Below, in pieces: positions 1 to 10,493 of a DNA stretch of 64,000 nt; position 1 is the stretch's first letter; each line of letters begins with the position of its first letter. Origin of the DNA: Medicago truncatula. Its lineage: Eukaryota > Streptophyta > Magnoliopsida > Fabales > Fabaceae. The stretch is taken from assembly GCF_003473485.1 (NCBI RefSeq), contig NC_053044.1:32058091-32122090 (forward strand), in the 5' to 3' direction. The notes beneath the pieces are model-generated. The model was given only the letters and a program-made list of their open reading frames with translations. It was not told the origin of the DNA and made no database searches. A program made the translations under genes and the position numbers.

Positions 1-160
1 TGATAATAAAACAGACTTGATTCGGTGTTTATAGCTGGGGATTGTTAAGATGATTATTTTGAAGAAATGGGAATGATATGTTGAGCTATTTATAGTTTAA
101 CATTGCACTCGTTTCATATTTGCTCTTTTGAGCTACTGGTAGATTGAAGGTCAGCATGTG
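1..160 (-). promoter_or_regulatory. Promoter and 5' UTR of a sixth terpene synthase gene lying just off the left edge
   Basis: The first bases match the 5' UTR of the five complete TPS genes (compare 24586 onward). In copy 4 this stretch begins about 20 bp upstream of the ATG, so the ATG of the off-window gene should lie about 20 bp left of base 1. A minus-strand TATA box (TATAAATA) is at 87-94. The W-box position of the other copies is present at 149-154, but reads CTGACC instead of TTGACC. The homology to the other TPS upstream regions continues to about 330. Confidence 0.8.
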
Positions 161-329
161 TATGCAGCATGTGCATTGTAACACATTAATTTATTTAGTT
201 ATAATATTGATGCATTATGTCGCTGACTTCATGTTGTCTATTCATGACTTTTCAACACTAAATAACAAAACAAATATTAATTTAAAGGAGAACATGTTTC
301 TTTTATTAAAATATATAATCAATGCCCAT

Positions 330-1100
330 TCTTCCACACAAAAAATGTGCCTTACGTTAATACTTGTTTATTTTGTGAGGCACTCTAGATTGATCTGAAT
401 TTGTTGGTTTAATTTAAAGTTTCTATTGAACATTCAAATATAATATAAAGAATTATGCAAGAACCACACTCTTTTCAACAAACTCTCTTTAGTTGGTTGG
501 ATTTTAAATGGGCCTCACTAAATTAATGGGAGCTACATGATTTAATATAACTCATTTGACTTGCAACAAATTAGAGAATGTGTTGGAGATAGTGTATTAA
601 ATAGTGTGTTACTATCGCTCCTCGTAATGTATTTGTTTAGAAGATAAAGTAAATTGTAAAGGTAAAGAAGCCGCTTTGGTTGATGTTCTTGATAAATTTC
701 TATATGATTTTTCTTTATGAGAATGTTAACAACACTCTCTCTAATACTTACTCTCTTATTGGTGGGTAATTTACCTTAATCAATGAGCATTCACCTTTTT
801 AGATGGTATCCATAAACTATCTTGACCCCACCAATAAATTGTTCATTTTCATCGGTTGATGGGTAAATTACCCATCATACTTCAAAGGTAATCTAGAAAA
901 AACCTTATGTTAAATATCCACGTGATCGCTACTTTAAGTGGTACTCATTTCTAAAATATTTGACTTATATTAATTTCATTCAATAAAAAATAAGTGTTAG
1001 AGCATAGTGTGTTAGAATGAAAATGTTTTTAACATTTCTCTTTTCTTCACTATATAGTAAGAGCAATGCTAGTAACACATATTTTAACACACTTTAATCG
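330..1100. other. Intergenic, TPS upstream flank
   Basis: No gene is seen. The stretch matches upstream flanks of other TPS units (for example 13090-13500 and 25010-25200) and is rich in degenerate short direct repeats. These include several variants of a motif around 'aacacactctttctaa'. It looks like decayed tandem-unit spacer. Confidence 0.5.
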
Positions 1101-1109
1101 GTTAAAATT

Positions 1110-1770
1110 CACATGGACCCCAAAAAAGACTCCTAAACATACTCTGCTGAAGCGAAAAAGTGATTCTAAATGAATGCCAATATAACAGTGATTCTATAAA
1201 ATGTTTGGTTCATATATATAAACAGAATACATCACACAAAAAGCAAACATATCACATATTCAACTAATTTTCCATATCCACAGCTTGAGTTAAAACCTAT
1301 GAAGCATTAACACATACACGATCATGTAACACGTGGACACCGGTAATAATTTGAGAAAATGACAAAATTGAATGTAATTACATGTGTCGGTATCAGAAAC
1401 AAGCATGTGTCAGACACCGGACACGTCTTCCGTTAGAAGTGTCGGTGTTACAAAGGTCAATTTATTTGGGAAATGGAGAGAGAAAGAAGTATATGAAAGA
1501 CACTTGTTATTCAATAACATTCAAGTTCAGCGAAAAACTCTAACTAACTTCTAGTCTCTATTAACAACCTTGTAAGCTACATTACAAGCAACAATTACTT
1601 CCTATTTTCTACTTTGAATTACAATCAACAGAAAGAAAAAACACTAACTCAAGATTCAATTACAAGTGCATCCATATTTTGTTTTCCTTCAGGTTATTTG
1701 GTATAACATGATTACACATAGGATCCATAAACAGCACCCCCGTATTTACCTTGTCATGAATCATTTATTA
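1110..1770 (-). pseudogene. Relic of the 2-oxoglutarate dioxygenase gene (intron piece and end of exon 2)
   Basis: Bases 1110-1450 match the intron of the intact dioxygenase gene (about 34790-35070), including the run around 'aacatatcacatattcaac'. Bases about 1655-1770 match the end of its second exon, including the segment that would encode the Tyr-Gly-Asp-Tyr-Val region. The piece is too short and too diverged to code. It is one of several such relics between TPS copies. Confidence 0.7.
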
Positions 1771-2300
1771 TAGAATGAAAAATGATATTCTGAGACGAAA
1801 CTTTTATGCTTTGTTGATTAATGATTATTAGAACCGAGATGCATATTTTTCCTGTGCTTCACATGTAGTTAAAAATTTGCCAAGAACCATGACCGATCAC
1901 CCTGTAATGAGAGTAAACTCTAATTTAATAATGCTTATCACCAGGCCCCTGATTTAATAACTTCATTCCTTTATGGTTTGGTTAGGGTAAGCTTTTAACT
2001 TGTTTAAAATATTAACAGAGCTAGAAAAACAAAAATTTCAGCATAAAAATTTCAGAACTAGACCCTTAATGTTATTTTATGTTTAGTGCAAAAGGGAAAT
2101 GAGGATCTAATGAGATTTTTTAGGTTTTGACTTTTGGTTCTTTGATTTCAAGCTTGGTATTACAGACCTTAGTCTGCACTCTGGAATTTTCAAATATTTA
2201 GATAATTGCAAGTTTAAAGGAGTTTTGTCAACATGTTGTAACTAGTAATTGTTTGCCTCCTTCCATGGAACCAAAACTCAAAGCAAATGCCCGAGTAATT
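1770..2300. repeat. TPS 3'-flank repeat without a TPS gene
   Basis: This resembles the region just downstream of TPS copies 2 and 5 (about 9770-10260 and 27905-28220). No TPS exons follow here: the homology stops near 2295. A 25-bp stretch at about 1961-1985 recurs at about 2308-2332, marking a local rearrangement at the break. Confidence 0.5.
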
Positions 2301-2334
2301 TTAATAACTTCATTCCTTTATGGTTTGGTTAGCT

Positions 2335-2960
2335 CCTTTCTTCTTTGATGGTCTCTCAGCGTTTCTCTGTTTAACTCTCTCTAAAATAAGTGATATCCGC
2401 TGGAAATGACTTGGAAGCTATTTATACCATGTCTGGTAAGTAACTGCTCACTTAGCCATGCCCAGGCTCACCGTGGCGAGCGAAGCTTTCTTCACCAATG
2501 GGTTTCTGCCACATCAGCAAAGTGGCCCTCAAACCACCTTAGCTCCCGTGGCGAGCTCATGTCTTTCTCAGCCACGCCTTGTTTTTCTGATTTTCCTTGC
2601 TCTCTGTCTACCCTCACTGCAGCTTCGCTATGGCGAGCCTCTTGGCCATGACCTCATTGTGGGCTCGTTGTGGCCATGGTGACAGCATCTGATTTTCTTC
2701 ACTTTCTGACTTGCCTTCGCTTTGGTCTCGCTTTGAGCTTGCTTAGCAAACCTCTTGACATATTTTTCTTTCCTTTTTTATCTTAAAGTCCATGGCAAGT
2801 GAATTTTACCTACATAAATGTTGGTATTAGACATAAAACGCACATATTGCTATTTTTCTATTAATTTGGAGCTTTTACATAGATAATTTGCAAAACAAGT
2901 TAATAAGTGCCTTAATTATACATGTGATTTATCCAATTTCTGGCACTTACCAACTCGCAA
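2335..2960. other. GC-richer insert of unknown origin
   Basis: Bases about 2440-2760 are clearly richer in G and C than anything nearby. They hold at least three copies of the octamer 'tggcgagc' (about 2474, 2551 and 2632). The insert interrupts the TPS flank repeat. Two overlapping short plus-strand frames exist, but neither shows a recognisable domain. It could be part of an unrecognised mobile element. Confidence 0.4.
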
Positions 2961-2964
2961 ACAA

Positions 2965-3440
2965 AACCTTGTTGAATTAGAGAGAAAGAACTATATGAAA
3001 TTAAAGACACTTGTTATTAAATTAGAGAGAAAGAAGTATATGAAAGACACTTATTATTGAATGGAATTGTTGAGTGAAGAAGTGGTTGTTAAAACTGTGT
3101 ATTACTCCTTTTATAGAGGAGGATAACACTCACTCACCGTAGTTCCTTGTCAGGCAAGTAACCATTCAAATTAACAACCTTGTAAGCACCATTACAAGAA
3201 ACAGCTACTTCCTATTTTATAGTTTGAATTACAATCGATAGAAATAAAAAAACACTAACCCAAGATTCAATAACTGTGCTTTGGTATACCACGATTACAC
3301 ATAGGCTCCATAAACAACACCCTGGAATTTAGCTGGTGATGAATCATTGAATAGTTCAGAAACAAGCGAGGTTTTGTCTGTCTTGGCTGGGTCATGAAAT
3401 GTTGCTACAGAGAGCCTTGCTCTATCATAATACAATGCTA
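2965..3440 (-). pseudogene. Second dioxygenase exon 2 relic
   Basis: Bases about 2970-3240 carry the spacer repeat also seen at 1470-1600, 7780-8050 and 27560-27850. Bases about 3262-3430 match exon 2 of the intact dioxygenase, from its C-terminus back past the R-x-S segment. The copy is diverged with small losses, and no open frame spans it. Confidence 0.7.
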
Positions 3441-4274
3441 GTCAGCCACATATCCTATAAAAGCTTGGTTTCATGTATGGATATTGTTGTAAACTCAAAA
3501 ATCACTATGAATGAAAGATAATATTTTGATATGAAACTTTTATTCTTTCATACATAGATACATGAGCAAACATCCTATACAAGCATGGCATATTTTCGTG
3601 TGCTTCACGTGAAGTTATGGGTTTTCTATGAACCTTGACCCAACCACACTCAACGTCCTTCCTACAATGATCTTAAACACAATCAGAAAAACACAATTGT
3701 TCGCATGATTAGTCGTAATTGAAAGCTTGCCTCGATGTCTAAATAAGTAAATTACATTATTGAATAATTGACTTGCACTGATTAATTGGATCTCAGTAAT
3801 GTGATGACACTCAGAAACTCTTAGTTTCATGTACTTTAGTCACCTTGACAACATGGTATAAGATTCATTTTAGTCATGTGGCACAAGAACTGTTTCTTTT
3901 TTTCTTAAAAGGGATTTTACACAAAATATTTCTGACAGTAAAAATAACAACCAAGTAACACTGTTAGTCTGAACATCACAGGGGCACCATGGTATAAGAT
4001 TTTTAGTCATGTGGCACCATTTAGGCATTTTCCTTCATAATTTAGTAATGCATCTTCAGCTTATTACTAGAGCCCTGAAGTACAATAGCAGTTAGCTGGA
4101 AGATTAAGAAAGTCCAATTGCAATGCCTATAATTTCATTGAAATACAAGGTTTGAGTACAAATAAACAAATGGGAAATTAGTACCAAGCGAACAATGAAA
4201 ACAATATTTCCTAATTTAAATTACAAAATCAATATGTTGTGCAGAAACAACATAACACAATGTTTGAAAATGTA
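3440..4274. repeat. Downstream flank of TPS copy 1, repeated in other units
   Basis: No gene is seen. Bases 3520-3900 recur near 21440-21860 and partly near 16440-16720. Bases 4013-4274 are almost identical to 16903-17164, which supports a recent duplication joining copies 1 and 3. Confidence 0.6.
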
Positions 4275-6450
4275 CTAATTGCGTCCAACACCAACGTTAA
4301 TCAATGACTTGACATGTTCCTGGAGATTAGAGAGGCTTGGATTGCTCTTATAGTGGTACATGAGGGGAACCATTCTAGCAGCATTCAGACAAAAGTTGGA
4401 AAATGATGATGAAAACTGATTTGCAACCAGAATTTCTTGATTGAGAAATTTCCATTCATTTGAAATCATGTGAGCAACATGTCCTTGCACGTCTTCACTG
4501 GAAATATCTTGGTGTTCACTCATGTAGCAATCAAGGTATGACCCATCAAGACCATTTTGATCTCCACTCTGCATTCATCCATGATAATTCTTATCATTAG
4601 AACTTTACATTTAACAATCGAGTTAAGTGGTTGAACAATTTAATCGAATACTTGTTTAATATTCTAATTTAGGAGACATATTTCATACCTTAGCTCCTTC
4701 TAAATCATCAGAGAGACGAAGAATTTTTGCCACTGAATATATGACATTTGGAAACTTTTCATCCAAGATATCAATTGTTTGCTTTGTTATACCATTAACA
4801 TGATCCAACAGGAAGAATGCATGTTCAAGCACAACATGCACTCCAGTGCTCACAATTCCATTGTTCAAGTAATCCTCTGCCTTTGGTAAGTGACCAGAAT
4901 TCAACCAATGAGCCTCTTCCATGAAAGCGTTCAATAAGCGTATCCACTGTTTCACCAAAATAATTTTATATATACTCAGTCATTTGAAAGAATAATTTAT
5001 ATATATGATAAAATATAAAAGACGGTTAGTTAGTATACCGATTTTTTAAGAGTATCTATAGGGTTGAATCCATGCTTCTTGTAGACCTTTTCAGCAAAAT
5101 TATTGGTAATGTCGTAAAGTGCATTCAAAGATATTTTCATGAACTTTGGAAGTAGCTCTGTGCCAGTGATTTCCCACCTGAATCAAAAATCATTTCATAG
5201 TAAGTATCAAAGTGAAGCATCAATGTAATATTTGTATATCTTTGCAGAGGCATATGTATGTATTAATGAGATGTATATAATTATTCAAAATTTAATACCT
5301 GTTAACAGCGTCTGTGAATATTGTCAGTTGATCTAATGTCGCGTGAACATCGAAAATGTCATCAATGACATAAATTAAAGAGATAGGTTTGGTGAGCTCA
5401 ATCCTTTGTTCGGAAAAGTTTGGATCTGTAAAGCATGCCATCGGCCATGTGTACCATTTGAGAGGTTGATACCCCGAAAACTTCACCTCCTTGTCTAGTC
5501 CAAGTTCTTTCCACCATCTGTCATTTGAGAGAACAATTACGTTAGTGATCTCTATCTAAATTTTGAATAGTTTTAAGTTCAACATAGAGTTTTAATTAGA
5601 AAACATACTTGGAAACTTCAGTGGTCTCATTCTGATTCATGAACCTAACTATGGTGGAGTTGATTTTAGCAAGTTCCTCTAAACATATCAAATCCTTCTC
5701 TTCCTTCAAATCATGATTGAATGTGCTTTTATCCAAAAATCTTGACAAGCCATAGTGAAGTGGATTCTGAAGAGTGTTTGCAACATATAAAGCATCCTTA
5801 TGTTCTTGGTTTCTTGACAACCATGCATGTAGAAGCTCACAACAAAGGTATCCTACATCGTTAAGACAATCTTCTCCTTCAATACTTAGTTGCGATGCTT
5901 CGTAAAGGGCAATGAGACCTTTCACATCCTCACCATGTTTTTCTTCGAACATTCTTTTTGTACACTTCAAGTTGTCAAACAAATCTACACAACAATTATA
6001 GTTAGGCACTATATTACTAATTAATACTAGTAAACTCGTATATATTCAAATGTAGTGAGGGTATGTATTAAACAAACCTGGATTTACGTAATGGCCTCCT
6101 TGTCTCAGCAAGCGGAATGCAAGTGCAACTTCATAGAGTTCATGGCTACTCACAAAATCAATTATAGGATTGGTGTTTAATATCAAATGTAGCTTTTCAA
6201 GAGCCACTTTGATCTCCTCAGCAAAGTAGTGTTCAATGCCAAACCTTTGGATAATATCTATCAAATAAAAACTCTCCATGGGATCTTCGATTTTAACAAG
6301 TTTCTTATAAACTTGCTTAAATATCAAAGCTTGTTTGACATATGTAGCATCCTGAAAATGTAAAAGTGCAGATTGATCAGTACTTTGAAATAAAATATTT
6401 TAAATTTGAACAGCTGTATATATTTGTACTTCAATTAAAATACTTACCAT
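4275..6450 (-). CDS. Terpene synthase, TPS-g-like, copy 1 (520 aa, seven exons)
   Basis: Class I terpene synthase. The family ionises prenyl diphosphates with Mg2+; TPS-g members make acyclic products such as linalool or nerolidol. Exons, all GT-AG: 6448-6450, 6078-6351, 5609-5984, 5299-5517, 5039-5177, 4689-4946, 4275-4568. Exon sizes (376, 219, 139 bp) match the standard TPS layout. The ATG is chosen because it is the first ATG after the TATA box and is followed at once by a GTAAGT donor, so exon 1 codes Met alone. DDIFD lies at about residues 270-274. There is no RRx8W. The RxR position reads Ser-Gly-Tyr-Gln (232-235). The NSE/DTE region reads DDLEGAKSG (417-425), with Gly where Ser/Thr and Glu are expected. 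Most of the gene is nearest to copy 3, but its 3' part is identical to copy 5. Substrate and activity are unknown. Confidence 0.85.
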
Positions 6451-6640
6451 TCTGGAAATTAATGCTTTGATAGTAAATTAAAACAGACTTGATTCAGTGT
6501 TTATAGCTGGGGATATTGTTAAGATGTGAAGATGATTATTTTGAAGAAATGGGAATGATATGTGGAGCTATTTATAGTTTAACATTGCACACGATTCTTA
6601 TTTGTTATTTTGGGTTACTGAATGATTGAAGGTCAACATA
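6451..6640 (-). promoter_or_regulatory. Promoter of TPS copy 1
   Basis: A TATA box (TATAAATA on the minus strand) lies at 6569-6576. A leader of about 90-100 nt without upstream ATG follows. A W-box (TTGACC) lies at 6631-6636, about 55 bp upstream of the TATA box, next to CATATG E-box-like hexamers. The arrangement is shared by all copies. WRKY control is an inference from the motif only. Confidence 0.6.
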
Positions 6641-7300
6641 TGTATGCTGCATATGTGTATTGTAACACATTAATTTATTAGTAGTTTTTCTTTTGTATTT
6701 ATTAGTTATATTTTGCCAATGCTTGTTATAGTAGTTTTTTTTTGGTAGAAGTTATAGTATGTTGTTGATGTGCTGTTGTCTATTCATGACTATTTAACAT
6801 TAATTAAATAACAACGATTAATTTAAAGAACATGTTTCTTGTTTATTTTGTGAGAGGCTAACATGCATGATTTTTACTTATAAAATAGTAGTAATACGTG
6901 GAATAAGAATGAAACATAAAATACATCACTGAGTTAGTATAGTGTTGCTTCTATTAATGAGCTTAAGGTCAATTTTGACGTGAGTTCATCTCAGTAAATT
7001 GTTTTTTTTTTTTTTTATCTCTCTTTTAATCAAATAAATGATATTCATATACTTTTTGAGTGTTCATTCGTATAATTTTGTGATTAGGCCATCTTAGCAT
7101 AATATTGTTTGTTTTGATCTCCGGTCTTTGTGTGATGTTTTTTGATTTTTTTCGTTTTAATTCGTTGTTTATTTCATTAAAGTTAAAAGGTTATCTTAAT
7201 CCAATGAAGATTCAACCAATAATTTTTGTGTCGTCATTGTTTTCAATCATATTTACTGGTTTATATACTTTGTTGTTTTATACAATCAACAGAAAGAAAA
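6641..7300. other. Intergenic upstream of TPS copy 1
   Basis: No gene is seen. The proximal 220 bp are nearly identical to the upstream region of copy 3 (19510-19720). The rest is AT-rich with poly-T tracts (about 7003-7016). Short frames here have no recognisable content. Confidence 0.5.
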
Positions 7301-7304
7301 AACA

Positions 7305-7396
7305 CTAACTCAAGATTCAATTACAAGTGCATCCATAGTTTGTTTTCCTTCTGGTTCTTTGGTATAACACGATTACACATATGCTCCATAAACAAC
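7305..7396 (-). pseudogene. Dioxygenase exon 2 relic cut off by a minisatellite
   Basis: This matches the extreme 3' coding end of the intact dioxygenase (33631-33715). The match ends abruptly at the 'ccataaacaac' segment, where the minisatellite begins. It is non-coding. Confidence 0.65.
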
Positions 7397-7650
7397 GAAG
7401 AGATAATGTAGCCTATGAGGTACGGCTCATAGTAACAAATGTGAAAACTATGTTTGCTACAACGAAGAGATAATGTAGCCTATGAGGTACGGGTCATAGT
7501 AACAAATGTGAAAACTCCGTTTATTACAACGAAGAGATAATGTAGCCTATGAGGTAAGGCTCATAGTAAGAAATGCAAAAAGAACTGTTCGCCACAACGA
7601 AGAGATAATGTGGTATATTTTCGTTCCCCACAACGAAGAGATAATGTTGC
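7392..7650. repeat. Minisatellite, 67-bp unit
   Basis: Units begin with 'acaacgaagagataatgt' at 7392, 7459, 7526, 7594 and 7630, giving spacings of 67, 67, 68 and 36 bp. The first three units are near full length and the last two are shortened. It starts inside dioxygenase relic sequence (the 'aaacaac' of exon 2), so it probably arose there. Confidence 0.85.
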
Positions 7651-7754
7651 TTGTGGTTATTTACATTTAGTTATTGGTTGCCATTGATACTTGCTCCATG
7701 AATCTAAATTTCATTGATGTGAGGTTTGGAATTTGAGACCGAATTCACAACACA

Positions 7755-8550
7755 TATGTCATTTTATTTGGGAAATGGAGAAGATCCCAACCCAAACTTT
7801 TGATGAATTGGAGAGAAAAAAGTATACGAAAGACACTTGTTATTCAATGATACCGTGGAATGAAGAAATTGTTGTTAAAACTGTGTATCACCCCTTTCAT
7901 AGAGGAGGATAACACTTGATAACGTAGTTACTTGTCAGGCAAGTAACCATTCAAGTTAGCAAAAAACTCTAACTAACTTCTAGCCTCTATTAACAACCTT
8001 GAAAGCTACATATTACAAGCAACAACTACTTCCTATTTTCTAGTTTGAATTACAATCAACAGAAAGAAAAAACACCAACTCAAGATTCATTAACAAGTGC
8101 ATCAATATTTAATTTGTTTTCCTTCAGGTTCTTTGGTATAATTTTTCTTCATATTACAAAATCTTCCTCATTTGGATGCGGCTTTTGGGGGGTTTTAGAG
8201 AGATTATATGAATTCTTCGAATTTAATCTATGTTGTTACAATATTCTTAATATTAAAAATATATGAATCATAAGTATTAGTTTATCATTCTCTTAAAAAA
8301 CACTCTTTCAAAAAAAATGTGAAAGATTTCTTCATTTCCCTCTATACTTTCCACCCCTTAAAGCTCTTTCTTTCCCTCCCCTGCAAACACCCAAACAAAG
8401 CCACAGGCTCCATAGACAACACCCCAGTATTTAGCTTGTGATGAATCATTGATTAGTTCATAAAAAAGGTAGGTTTTGACTGTCTTTGCTGGGTCATGAA
8501 ATGTTGCCACAGAGAGCTTGCTAGCTCTCTATCAGGATTAGTAATTGCTC
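7755..8550 (-). pseudogene. Spacer repeat plus dioxygenase exon 2 relic, interrupted by a transposon
   Basis: Bases 7770-8060 are the recurrent spacer repeat. Bases 8080-8130 and 8401-8550 match exon 2 of the dioxygenase. The relic continues after the inserted element at about 9539-9560. About 270 bp of unrelated AT-rich sequence (8131-8400) splits it once more. It cannot code. Confidence 0.65.
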
Positions 8551-9538
8551 TAGTGGCGGAGCTAGAAAAAAAGTCTAGGGTGGGCCATAAATAGTGATGA
8601 AGCTTAATTTTCTTACAAGTACATTTTATCATTGGTTAGTTTCAATGACTACAAATTTGTTATTTGTTGAATATAATTCAAACCGGTATTTTAAAATCTG
8701 AACCGTTTATCAACCTTAATAAAGTACAATATAATTGATCGAACAACTAGGTCATTGAACCTAACGACTGAATTAAATGACTCGACTTCAATAAACAGAT
8801 GTATAAGTATTAAATCGAATTGAATCAAACGACCAAGTAAAAAAAAAATTAAAATAAAACTCATGACATATATATTAATGTAAAAAAGATCATTACATAA
8901 GAAAATATACTTATAATCAAGGACAATAATGAAATATATTTTAATTTAATAAAGAATATAGTATTTTTTTACCTAAAAAATAATGTTTATACAATTAAAT
9001 ATTTTTATGATATCATGTTTTTTAAGGATATTTTAACATTTATCTTATATGTTATGCATTATAAAAGATGGTTGAGGTCCTCTTTTATATAAAAAAATAT
9101 GTTATGTGTTTTAAAAGAGAATTTTTTTTGACAAAAAAAGAGTTGAAGTTCCCTTTGTATAAAAAAAAATAAAATAAAAGAGTAAAGAGACAATTGTACC
9201 CAAAAATAAGAGTAAGGAAGGAAAATATTATTTTAAATTGAATAAAGGAGTTATGTTTTATTAAAGAAAGAAAAGATTAAGTAACAAAAAAAAAGGATTA
9301 TTTTAACAATTATGAATGCTTTTTTTATACAAAAGAAAATAAAAGAGTAATGAAAATGGCTTTGGCAAGAGTTGAACCTAGCACATACGACTTGGCAAAA
9401 AGGCTCTTAACCACTACAGCATGCTACACAATCATCATATAATCACGAAACATAATATATATAATAAGAAGAAAAAAAATTCGGGGTGGGCCATGGCCCA
9501 CCTTGGCCCATGAGGGGCTCCGCCTCTGTCTAAGCACA
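8551..9538. mobile_element. Non-autonomous DNA transposon, hAT-like ends
   Basis: The ends are inverted: TAGTGGCGGAGC at 8551 and the complement of CAGAGGCGGAGC ending at 9538. Inner 'gggtgggcca' blocks also face each other. The roughly 960-bp interior is very AT-rich with no open frame. A possible decayed 8-bp target duplication is seen (ttgctcta at 8545-8552, tgtctaag at 9537-9544). The insertion lies inside a dioxygenase exon 2 relic, so it postdates that relic. The superfamily is inferred from the end motif only. A tRNA-like A/B-box pair is faintly visible on the minus strand around 9365-9430. Confidence 0.65.
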
Positions 9539-9559
9539 CAGCTCCTGGTGTTTAAATAA

Positions 9560-10493
9560 ACCAAACTTGTTAATAACTTTAACTTCATGAATGAATCATT
9601 TTCCTGAAAAACATAAAGAAATAACTAATCATCATAAATTCATATTACCACGCTTGCCAACCACATATCCTAGAATGTTTAGATTTCATATTCTAATATA
9701 GGAGCAAACATCCTAGAAGAGCTAGGTTTCAAGCATAGATATTGTTGTAAACTCAAAAATGATTATAGAATGAAAAATAATATTCTTAGATGAAATTTTA
9801 TGCTTTGTTGATTATTTTTTGAACATGCATGCTTTGTTGATTTTATTAGAAAAGAGGTATATTTTTCCTGTGCTTCACATGCAGTCATGGATTTGCCAAG
9901 AACCATGACCCGATCACACTCAACCTCCACCCTGTAATGAGAGTAAACTCAATCAATAATTTAGTAATTCTTATCACAAGGTCCCTGATTTAATAACTTC
10001 ATTCTTTTATAGTTTGGTTAGCGTACGCTTTTAACTTGTTGAAAATATTAACAAATTGCTAGAGAAACAAAAACTTCAGCATGCAATTTTCAGATATTTA
10101 GATTCTTTGAATTTCAAGTTTGTTATTACAGGATCTTAGTCTGCACTCTGCAATTTTCAAATATTTAGATAATTGCTACATTAAAGGAGTTTTGTCAAGT
10201 TATTGTAACGAGTAAGTAATTGTTTGCCTCCTTCCACAAAACCAAAACTCTTGGCAATAATCGATATGATTACCGTTCCATGAATTTTACTATGGCACAG
10301 AAACATGAGAAGATACAAATTTAACACTGTTGTTTCATAGTTTGATTCTAACTAATCTTATATTAATACTCATTAAAGTCCCACATCAATGAGAGTCTCA
10401 CAACAAATGTTGAAGTGTAAAGGAACCATGAAAACAATAATTACAAATCAATGTGTTGTACATAAACAACAGATCACAATATTTGAAAATGTA
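9560..10493. repeat. Downstream flank of TPS copy 2
   Basis: No gene is seen. The first part continues dioxygenase intron homology (9560-9760). The rest matches the 3' flanks at 1770-2290 and 27905-28476. This is the older type of TPS 3' flank, shared by copies 2 and 5 but not by copies 1, 3 and 4. Confidence 0.55.

Noticed and set aside
4275-6450. Calling the TPS copies pseudogenes because they lack RRx8W and a long first exon
   Set aside because: All seven exons are open with good splice sites in five copies, and TPS-g enzymes lack RRx8W anyway. Altered active-site residues are noted as a finding instead.
7392-7650. Regular repeats with unique-looking stretches, CRISPR-like at first glance
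   Set aside because: Units are about 67 bp and similar along their whole length with no variable spacers, and this is plant nuclear DNA. It is a minisatellite.
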